Source: Myxococcales bacterium
Lineage (GTDB): Bacteria; Myxococcota_C; UBA6777
Direction: 5' to 3'
DNA length: 6,548 nucleotides
Assembly (NCBI GenBank): GCA_027005175.1
Contig: JALTMC010000209.1
Location: 1-6,548 of the forward strand
Made by a program: the position numbers and the translations under genes. This document shows positions 1 through 4,720 of this stretch, one piece after another (position 1 is the stretch's first letter; each line of letters starts with the position of its first letter). Under the pieces are notes generated by a model. It was not told the DNA's origin. It saw only the letters and a list, made by a program, of their open reading frames with translations, and made no database searches.

Positions 1-1018
1 CACCCACCACCATCACGACAAAGGGAGACTCGCTATCAAAGTCGAGTTTTTCTGCTTCAAATGTAAGGATACGATAGATCTCATCCTTAATCGCTTCTCG
101 TACTTTTTCTGGATCACTCAGTTCATTGCGATCCATCTTCTCTTCAATGGTTTGTAGTAATTGTTGGGTGGTGCGCGTACCAATATCGGCTGTGAATAAG
201 ATCTCTTCAAGTTCTTCGAGAAGCTCGTCATCCAGCTCTTTTTTTCCTCGAAGCAGATCACCCAAACGGGAAACCCAACCCTGGCGTGTTGACTCCAGAC
301 CTTCACGCAATGTTCGAGGTTTCGGACTCTTATCAACTTCGGAAGACGCAAGCTCACTCACATGTACTGCGCGTTTGTCCTGTAACTTTCGATGGCGTTT
401 CTTGCGAGCTTCAGCCTCATCTTCCTTCGGCTCTTCTTTGACTACCGGTTTTTCTTTGACTACCGGCTCTTCTTTGACTACCGGCTCTTCTTTTTCGATA
501 GGAGTTTTTTCCGCAACAGGCTCTTTGACCTTGGCTTCGACTTTAGCCTTCTTTTTCTTCTTTTTCTTCTTTTTCTCTTTTTTGGCTTTGACGGGGGCTT
601 CCTTGATAGGCTCTGCTACCGGTTGTGGTTCGGAGTCTTCTACTGCCGTTTCAGGTGTATCAGCTATATCTTCGGCTGAAGTTTCGTCCGGTTCGGAGAC
701 TGGTGCCTCCTTGGGTGTCGTATCTGTTGTTTCTGTCTCAGCTTTTGGCTTGGAGATAGAGGGCTTATCCGTGATACGCTCTGACTCTTGTGTGGATTTT
801 GTAGAAACCCTTTCTGTTGGAGAGGAGTGACGGGGCTTTTTCGGAGCAACCACACCTTCAGCTTCGTCGTCGATAAACATAGGACGAAGAATCTGTGCCA
901 AAAGGAGCAACAACATTGTGCAAACAAAAAACAGTACAAGAGGATTGTTATCCAACCACTGGCTTATGGATACGGACTTCTTAAGCCCTGTTCCTGCCAT
1001 CAATAAAAGTAGCTCCAT
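1..1018 (-). CDS. ftsY: Signal recognition particle receptor FtsY, membrane-anchored form (3' part outside window)
   Basis: FtsY is the SRP receptor GTPase that docks ribosome-SRP complexes at the inner membrane for co-translational insertion. I translated 339 codons by hand from the minus strand; the frame is open to the window edge. An N-terminal hydrophobic helix (about residues 27-44) is followed by an acidic, Lys/Glu/Pro-rich linker (50-230) with three VVKE(E/K)P repeats and a run of nine Lys. From about residue 236 comes the helical N domain, including LEEILFTADIGTRTT, which is typical of FtsY. The window ends at FVVMVVG, the start of the G1 P-loop, so the nucleotide-binding motifs are not seen. 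The start is fixed by an in-frame TAG at 1033-1031, and AGGAGA at 1032-1027 lies 8 bases before the ATG. The linker resembles the E. coli FtsY A domain, but the true transmembrane helix is more like actinobacterial FtsY. Ffh is excluded by the long N-terminal extension. Confidence 0.95.
   Translation of the reverse strand, partial: MELLLLMAGTGLKKSVSISQWLDNNPLVLFFVCTMLLLLLAQILRPMFIDDEAEGVVAPKKPRHSSPTERVSTKSTQESERITDKPSISKPKAETETTDTTPKEAPVSEPDETSAEDIADTPETAVEDSEPQPVAEPIKEAPVKAKKEKKKKKKKKKAKVEAKVKEPVAEKTPIEKEEPVVKEEPVVKEKPVVKEEPKEDEAEARKKRHRKLQDKRAVHVSELASSEVDKSPKPRTLREGLESTRQGWVSRLGDLLRGKKELDDELLEELEEILFTADIGTRTTQQLLQTIEEKMDRNELSDPEKVREAIKDEIYRILTFEAEKLDFDSESPFVVMVVG
435..488 (-). repeat. 18-bp tandem repeat, 3 copies, inside ftsY linker
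   Basis: On the plus strand the unit TCTTTGACTACCGGCTCT occurs at 435-452 (ending TTTT instead of CTCT), 453-470 and 471-488. Read on the minus strand it encodes the hexapeptide VVKE(E/K)P three times in the disordered acidic linker of FtsY. The unit is a multiple of three, so copy-number change keeps the frame. Confidence 0.9.
547..583 (-). repeat. 37-base homopurine run encoding the Lys tract of FtsY
   Basis: The plus strand is pure C/T from 547 to 583, so the coding (minus) strand is pure A/G. It encodes most of a Lys/Glu segment at about residues 146-158 with nine consecutive Lys from mixed AAA and AAG codons. It lies in the linker between the membrane helix and the NG domain. Such a tract could bind acidic lipids or ribosomal RNA and is prone to slippage, but neither can be shown from sequence alone. 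Confidence 0.8.
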
Positions 1019-1026
1019 ATTTTTGC

Positions 1027-1032
1027 TCTCCT
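1027..1032 (-). promoter_or_regulatory. Ribosome binding site of ftsY
   Basis: AGGAGA on the minus strand, 8 bases before the ATG at 1018. An in-frame TAG at 1033-1031 overlaps its first bases, which rules out an earlier in-frame start. Confidence 0.8.
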
Positions 1033-1102
1033 AGCTTGTCTGAAGTTGAATAAAATCAATGAGGATTGACCTACTAAGGTCCATCCTTTATCTGTATTGG
1101 GT

Positions 1103-1117
1103 AGTGTTAATAACACT
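1103..1117. promoter_or_regulatory. Perfect 15-bp palindrome, candidate operator upstream of ftsY
   Basis: AGTGTTA-A-TAACACT on the plus strand is a perfect inverted repeat of 7-bp arms around one base, 85 bases upstream of the ftsY start. It overlaps the only promoter-like arrangement seen for ftsY on the minus strand: TTGTGG (1135-1130), a 17-base spacer, TATTAA (1112-1107). That match to the sigma-70 consensus is weak (3/6 and 4/6). The size and symmetry suit a dimeric repressor, but I do not recognise the site as that of a known regulator. Confidence 0.35.
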
Positions 1118-1229
1118 CTACATCCTATCCCACAAGGGAAAAGAATCAGTATCTTTTGAGGACAGAAAGTTCCTTTGAATTTACCCGGAAAATTCATGAA
1201 CATTCTGCTGTGTATGGCAAACTCTGAGA

Positions 1230-1243
1230 GCTGGTGCACCAGC
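1230..1243. repeat. Perfect 14-bp palindrome GCTGGTGCACCAGC
   Basis: The sequence equals its own reverse complement over 14 bases. It lies about 210 bases upstream of ftsY and 245 bases past the stop of the large minus-strand gene. No T-run follows on either strand, so it is not a standard terminator. It could be a protein-binding site. Confidence 0.5.
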
Positions 1244-1288
1244 CCGGTGTTTTGTCAGGCTTGTTTTGGTGTCTTGCAACGAGTTTCG

Positions 1289-1351
1289 GACGTAGGTGTG
1301 TGTTGTTACACGTGTCTCAACATTCGTTTTGAGACGTAGGGTTGTGTTGTT
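1289..1351. repeat. Imperfect 19-bp direct repeats around a hairpin
   Basis: GACGTAGGTGTGTGTTGTT (1289-1307) and GACGTAGGGTTGTGTTGTT (1333-1351) agree at 17 of 19 positions. Between and partly overlapping them is an inverted repeat, GTCTCAA (1314-1320) and TTGAGAC (1329-1335), with an 8-base loop. A second direct repeat, AGGCTTGTTTT, brackets the area at 1257-1267 and 1354-1364. The region is non-coding; its function is unknown. Confidence 0.5.
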
Positions 1352-1488
1352 GTAGGCTTGTTTTTCTTGGGGATGAAGAGGGCTGTGAGACTTTGTGCCG
1401 CAAGCGACAGAAGAGTAAACCTCAGCGAAGCGTCAAGTCCATTCTGTGTTGGCTTTGTATCCCATTTGGGGTGAGTTTTACAGAACGG

Positions 1489-3900
1489 CTAGAAGGAGAA
1501 AGGGACACCTGTGATGTCGATGGGATCACCGGAGAATTTGGGGAAGCGCCAGCGGGAGACGGCTTTGCGCACGCAGGATCGAAAACGTCCACTGGCACCT
1601 TTGACCCGGATGCTTTTTGGACGGCCTGAGCGCCGAATCACCCAACTGATCGTGATGGACTTGGTACTGCTCCCATAACTTTCTTGGCAGTTGGTGATGG
1701 TGGCACCTTTTCGTCGAATCACAGAAGCCACCTGGCTTTTACGCAAAGAGCGCGGCAGACTACTTCGAGGCGGTGGTGGTGGCACTGCTGCTGCTCTGCG
1801 CTTCCCACTTTTTTTGCTTCCAAGGAGACTACCCAACTCGCCTTCATTCAGGCCGGTTCCACGCTTACCTGGCTTGCTGTCGCCCATGCTTGGAGGAAGA
1901 GGTGGTGCATCACCGCCTGGGGGGGGAGGTGGAGGAGGCGCACCTCCTATAGGTGGCGGAGGTGGTGGTGCTATATCCGTTTTTGGGGCGATCACACGGC
2001 GACGAGGTGGCACATAACGTGCGACTGTGCGCGATTTTCGACGTCTGCGGCGTCTACGAATACGACGGCGTCTACGAATACGACGGCGTCTACGAATACG
2101 ACGGCGTCTACGAACACGACGGCGTCTGCGAGTACGTCGTGGAGGGGGGGCACGTTCAACAACACGGCGAGCAGGGGCGGCTCTTTTGGGAGTTGCCACA
2201 GCAGGTCTTGGTGTTGGTGCTATGGGGGCAACCGTACGAGGTGAGCCGGGTTTGACTGTGCGAGGTGCCATGGCTACCTTTTGAAGCTTGGGTTGCGCTG
2301 GCTGGGTTGGAGTTGCTCGCTTGACGGAGGCTATCTTGGGTTGTTTTTGTTGTTGTGCTTTGAGTTGATTGAACATGTAGTAGAAGAGGATTCCTCCACC
2401 ACCAAGGAGCAACAATAAGATCAGGATTCCTATCCCCACGATCATTTTCATGGGGGAGGCCGTTTCCTTTTTGTCTGTGAGAGAAGAGCGAAACGCAGAA
2501 GGATAAGCTCCTGTGGGTTGGAAGGCTCCTGTGGGTTGGAAAGCATTCGGCATGGCTGGAGAAGGACTATCAAAAGAAGCCGAACTGCTGGTAGGAAAAG
2601 CGGGTCCCACGAGTGGAGCAGGGGAGGGCTCTTGAAGGAGCGGTGCTGCAGTGGAGGGGCCTTTATTGCTGATGTTGGTCATTTCCCGATCGGCCAGCGA
2701 AAACAGATCTCCTGCTTGTGAGGGTGACGGAGCAAGGGAAAGTCCACCCCCGCTGGCACCACCATTACTCATCGAAACGGGAGAAGCCGCCAGAGAGGGG
2801 CGTGACGATTGGCTTCCACCAATAGGAGGGGGTGCAACGGCTGGCAATCCTGGCTCTCCCATCGAGCCCGAGCTATTGAGGCTTGCTGCAAATGTGGGTA
2901 CCGCGCTCACTTTGCGCCAGTCTCCGTACCCCTCTTTCCAAATGTCGGAGTCTGCCTTTACATGGCCACTCTTAATCTTCGCTTTGATCTCTGCAAACGT
3001 GAGTGGGCCGACTTGTTGGTCATTCTCGACAAGGTACCACTCGGGCGTTTGGGGTACAGCTGGAGCGTCGTCATTGGAGTGCCAGCGGGAACTTCCTGCT
3101 GCTCCTGAGGCAGGAACAGCACGTTTTGAACGAAGCTCCTCTTCTCGGATTTGCTGTGCAGATTTTCGCTCTTTGCGAAGAGTTTCCAAAGCATCAATAC
3201 TGAAAACCTTCGTGTCTACGTTCTCAACCTCTTTGGCCTCAGCGGCTGCTGAGGCGAGAGGGACAAGGGCTTGGGCTTGATGATTGGGTGCAATGTTTGG
3301 ATAGGAGGGGGCTTTTCGGACCTGGGTTGCTTCTTCTTGCTCCTGAAATGCTTGCTCAAACTCGTCGTCAAGAGCTTGATCCGTCTGACTCATCGGCTTG
3401 CTTTGCACAACATCTTGTTCAAACTGATGGGGTGTCGCAGAGGTCTGCGAGCCTGCATAGAGATCTTCTTCTTGGGAGGGAGTCGGCGGTGTATACTGCC
3501 CTTGGATTGTGTCCTCCATACTGGGGGAACTTCCATGGACATTGTAGGCTACAGCAGGGTTTGGTTCTTGCGGAGCAGGTTGTGGAGCGGGTTGTGAATG
3601 AGGGGGAGCCGCGCCTATTTGTGTCGAGCCTTCAAGCTGGGCAGCTGTAGGGGGCTGGGATTGTACTGCTGCCGGTGTGCTGGGTTGGGATTGGGATGCC
3701 TCGATCTGGGATTGGGATGCCTCGATCTGGGATTGAGATGCCTCGATCTGGGATTGGGATGCTTGCTCTTTTTGAGAGGAAGAAGCCCGAACCACCATGA
3801 TGTGCTGGCACTTTTTGCACCGAAACTTCGTGACCTTCTTTTTGAGGAGGTCATCGGAAATCGAGTACTTAGCACCACAGCTTTCGCAGCGGATTCTCAT
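1489..3900 (-). CDS. AgmX/GltJ-like envelope protein: zinc ribbon, GYF domain, membrane helix, Arg-rich stalk, AgmX/PglI C-terminal domain
   Basis: This 803-residue protein opens with an MJ0042-type zinc ribbon (1-38; Cys5/Cys8 and Cys28/Cys31). A Gln/Ser/Pro-rich disordered linker holds an ASQSQIE repeat (47-72) and an EEATQVR motif (Thr192). A GYF_2 domain spans 288-335 (W288, GPLTF, W321, GDW328). A second linker leads to a membrane helix (486-510), then an Arg tract (about 585-621), two Pro runs (641-672) and an AgmX/PglI C-terminal domain (719-803) with paired Cys738 and Cys776. The order matches Myxococcus xanthus GltJ/AgmX, whose zinc ribbon and GYF face the cytoplasm and whose TonB-like end lies in the periplasm. 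By analogy it may link cytoplasmic signals to the envelope; a motility role is inference, since many relatives are uncharacterised. AAGGAG at 3916-3911 precedes the ATG and overlaps the stop of the upstream lipoprotein gene, suggesting translational coupling. The family call is firm; the biological role is not. Confidence 0.88.
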   Translation of the reverse strand: MRIRCESCGAKYSISDDLLKKKVTKFRCKKCQHIMVVRASSSQKEQASQSQIEASQSQIEASQSQIEASQSQPSTPAAVQSQPPTAAQLEGSTQIGAAPPHSQPAPQPAPQEPNPAVAYNVHGSSPSMEDTIQGQYTPPTPSQEEDLYAGSQTSATPHQFEQDVVQSKPMSQTDQALDDEFEQAFQEQEEATQVRKAPSYPNIAPNHQAQALVPLASAAAEAKEVENVDTKVFSIDALETLRKERKSAQQIREEELRSKRAVPASGAAGSSRWHSNDDAPAVPQTPEWYLVENDQQVGPLTFAEIKAKIKSGHVKADSDIWKEGYGDWRKVSAVPTFAASLNSSGSMGEPGLPAVAPPPIGGSQSSRPSLAASPVSMSNGGASGGGLSLAPSPSQAGDLFSLADREMTNISNKGPSTAAPLLQEPSPAPLVGPAFPTSSSASFDSPSPAMPNAFQPTGAFQPTGAYPSAFRSSLTDKKETASPMKMIVGIGILILLLLLGGGGILFYYMFNQLKAQQQKQPKIASVKRATPTQPAQPKLQKVAMAPRTVKPGSPRTVAPIAPTPRPAVATPKRAAPARRVVERAPPPRRTRRRRRVRRRRRIRRRRRIRRRRRIRRRRRRRKSRTVARYVPPRRRVIAPKTDIAPPPPPPIGGAPPPPPPPGGDAPPLPPSMGDSKPGKRGTGLNEGELGSLLGSKKSGKRRAAAVPPPPPRSSLPRSLRKSQVASVIRRKGATITNCQESYGSSTKSITISWVIRRSGRPKSIRVKGASGRFRSCVRKAVSRWRFPKFSGDPIDITGVPFSF
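1920..1977 (-). repeat. Low-complexity stretch encoding two poly-Pro runs
   Basis: A G-rich (plus strand) segment encodes APPPPPPIGG followed by APPPPPPPGG in the large protein, at about residues 642-661. It lies between the Arg tract and the C-terminal AgmX/PglI domain. Pro runs of this kind form stiff extended helices, and TonB-type proteins use Pro-rich segments to span the periplasm; the same use here is inference. Confidence 0.75.
2051..2140 (-). repeat. 18-bp tandem repeat, 5 units, encoding RRRRRI/V blocks
   Basis: On the plus strand the unit CGTCTACGAATACGACGG is present in three identical copies (2051-2068, 2069-2086, 2087-2104). A fourth copy (2105-2122) has one mismatch and a fifth (2123-2140) has four. 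Read on the minus strand it gives RRRRRI, RRRRRI, RRRRRI, RRRRRV and RRT. The identical copies keep the same mixture of CGT, AGA and CGC Arg codons, which points to duplication at DNA level rather than codon-by-codon selection. Confidence 0.93.
2507..2542 (-). repeat. 18-bp tandem duplication encoding FQPTGA twice
   Basis: GCTCCTGTGGGTTGGAAG at 2507-2524 is repeated at 2525-2542 with one change in the last base. It encodes FQPTGA-FQPTGA in the disordered linker shortly before the membrane helix of the large protein (residues 453-464). Confidence 0.88.
3687..3762 (-). repeat. 21-bp tandem repeat, 3 full units plus a partial, encoding ASQSQIE
   Basis: A 21-bp unit (plus strand GGGATTGGGATG then CCTCGATCT) runs at 3687-3707, 3708-3728 and 3729-3749 (one substitution, GGG to GAG), with a 13-base fourth partial copy to 3762. 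It encodes heptapeptides of the form ASQSQIE just after the zinc ribbon of the large protein, forming a flexible polar linker. Confidence 0.9.
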
Positions 3901-3910
3901 GAAAGGGTCT

Positions 3911-3916
3911 CTCCTT
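3911..3916 (-). promoter_or_regulatory. Ribosome binding site of the AgmX/GltJ-like gene, overlapping the upstream stop codon
   Basis: AAGGAG at 3916-3911 lies 10 bases before the ATG at 3900. The TAA stop of the lipoprotein gene is at 3918-3916, so the last stop base is the first base of the site. A ribosome finishing the lipoprotein would sit on this site, which favours coupled translation and equal output of both proteins. Confidence 0.75.
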
Positions 3917-4341
3917 TATTGCTTATTGCCTTGGGGTTGTTGTGAGGGTGGTATCTTGAGACAGAGCTTCTCACCCACCAACTGAGAAAGCGAAGCAAAC
4001 TCCCTTGGTAACTTTTCGACTTGGACGTATGGCTCACATTTGTAGTTGGTGCTGTCGGGGCAGTCCGAGACAGTTTTGCATATCTGGGTGCAGTATCCTT
4101 TGTCTGGGTTTTTTGGGTCTGCGAAGTTTGCGATACAAAAGGCAAACTCACATTCAAATGTACGCTCAATAATACGGGCATCTTCACCGTTTGCTGAAGC
4201 CTTCTTGAGGCTGGCCTTGCTGGCTTCCAGTGTGAGTTCACAAGATTTGCCAACATCCCCAGAGCCCCCACAACCAACGGTGGCAAGAGAAAGCATCAGC
4301 GATATACAAGAGAGGCAACCCAAACGAAACAACCACTTCAT
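3916..4341 (-). CDS. Small cysteine-rich secreted lipoprotein, function unknown
   Basis: The predicted product has 141 residues. MKWLFR is followed by a hydrophobic stretch (7-22) and then VGCGGSGD, where Cys24 is a good candidate for lipidation, although Thr rather than Leu at -3 makes the lipobox imperfect. Eight further cysteines follow in the mature chain (34, 64, 69, 84, 88, 94, 102, 127), enough for four disulfides. They include a CTQIC(x5)CP(x6)C cluster of a kind seen in many myxobacterial and related lipoproteins. I chose ATG 4341 because a TGGAG element precedes it by 12 bases. A longer reading from TTG at 4359 would use that same element as coding sequence and has no binding site of its own. 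It is the first gene of the unit, 15 bases before the AgmX/GltJ-like gene, so it is plausibly a partner in the periplasm or outer membrane. No enzymatic motif is visible and no family was recognised. Confidence 0.82.
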   Translation of the reverse strand: MKWLFRLGCLSCISLMLSLATVGCGGSGDVGKSCELTLEASKASLKKASANGEDARIIERTFECEFAFCIANFADPKNPDKGYCTQICKTVSDCPDSTNYKCEPYVQVEKLPREFASLSQLVGEKLCLKIPPSQQPQGNKQ

Positions 4342-4378
4342 TTTTTTCTGGTACTCCAATCAACGTTCAACGCCAGGT

Positions 4379-4498
4379 GGCTTTGCCTAGTACATACAAC
4401 GCGAGAAAAAGAGAAAAGTTTCTGACCATTCTCTTTTGTGTTGAAAAAACCTGTGACTCTCTACAAATGCAGGGATATGCGTAAGGCTTTGCCTGGTA
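4379..4498. repeat. 14-bp direct repeat pair GGCTTTGCCTRGTA
   Basis: GGCTTTGCCTAGTA at 4379-4392 and GGCTTTGCCTGGTA at 4485-4498 differ at one base; their starts are 106 bases apart. Both lie in the upstream region of the lipoprotein gene, the nearer copy 38 bases from its ATG. They could be a pair of regulator sites or chance. Confidence 0.4.
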
Positions 4499-4706
4499 TG
4501 GCTGCAACTAAGCCACCTAAAACCAAGAGTTTTTCCTCTTGAGGAGGACCCTCTATGGTAATCAGGCACTTACTTTACCACAAATCATGCTTATCTTCCA
4601 AGGGGTAAAGATCTTCGGACTTTTCCAGGTTTGATGTTGTTCTCTGCCTTCTTGTGGGGAATAAAGAGTTTGTGCCAGATTGTTTGAGGTGGAGTCACTA
4701 CGGAGT

Positions 4707-4711
4707 GGGAG
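4707..4711 (+). promoter_or_regulatory. Ribosome binding site of the C13-like peptidase gene
   Basis: GGGAG lies 9 bases before ATG 4721. An in-frame TAA at 4712-4714 separates the two, so no earlier start in this frame is possible. A nearer upstream ATG at 4714 is in another frame and ends at once. Confidence 0.75.
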
Positions 4712-4720
4712 TAATGCAGT

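Larger units (their letters stand above)
1019..1488. other. Intergenic region between ftsY and the AgmX/GltJ-like gene
   Basis: About 470 bases without a convincing gene. Short open frames here have no family resemblance and overlap both neighbours. The region holds the ftsY ribosome binding site and candidate operator, an AT-rich inverted repeat (TGAATTT 1176-1182 and AAATTCA 1190-1196), a 14-bp palindrome at 1230-1243 and a hairpin between two direct repeats at 1289-1351. No hairpin followed by a T-run was found downstream of the large gene's stop, so no intrinsic terminator is called. The length suggests ftsY has its own promoter. Confidence 0.6.
4342..4720. other. Divergent intergenic region between the lipoprotein gene and the peptidase gene
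   Basis: These 379 bases must carry promoters for both directions, but none is clear. The best plus-strand candidate is TTGTTC (4637-4642), a 17-base spacer, AATAAA (4660-4665), only a weak consensus match. Repeats seen are a 14-bp direct repeat GGCTTTGCCTRGTA (4379-4392 and 4485-4498, one mismatch), a 6-bp hairpin CAAGAG/CTCTTG (4524-4541) and an inverted pair CTTTACC (4573-4579) and GGTAAAG (4604-4610). Short open frames on the minus strand here show no coding character. Confidence 0.55.

Noticed and set aside
126-830. Long plus-strand open frame rich in Ser and Phe
   Set aside because: It lies antisense to ftsY, whose N domain is clearly recognisable on the minus strand. The poly-Ser and poly-Phe composition is the mirror of the Glu/Lys-rich linker.
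1000-1239. Short minus-strand frame in the ftsY upstream gap
   Set aside because: It overlaps the ftsY start region in another frame and has neither coding character nor family resemblance.
1342-1629. Short plus-strand frame running into the 3' end of the large gene
   Set aside because: Half of it is antisense to the well-supported AgmX/PglI C-terminal domain, and the rest has no supporting features.
2051-2140. Tandem 18-bp repeats as a possible CRISPR array
   Set aside because: The repeats are directly adjacent without spacers, shorter than CRISPR repeats, and lie inside a coding frame.
1684-2284. Overlapping plus-strand open frames with repeated Asn/Thr or Tyr/Asp blocks
   Set aside because: They are antisense reads of the Arg-repeat and Pro-rich part of the large minus-strand gene, kept open by its repeats. 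They show no domain and no good start.
2651-3280. Plus-strand open frame of about 209 codons
   Set aside because: It is antisense to the GYF domain and linkers of the minus-strand gene, where real domains are found; its own translation matches no known family.
3615-3878. Minus-strand frame with repeated PNPRSRH-like units
   Set aside because: It is another frame of the 21-bp repeat within the large gene. The zinc-ribbon frame with its paired cysteines is the real one.
4342-4359. TTG start at 4359 for the lipoprotein gene
   Set aside because: The TTGGAG there is better explained as the ribosome binding site for ATG 4341, which gives a normal lipoprotein signal peptide. No binding site precedes the TTG.
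4524-4541. Hairpin CAAGAG/CTCTTG as an intrinsic terminator
   Set aside because: The stem is only 6 bp and AT-leaning, with no solid T-run after it on either strand, and no gene ends nearby.
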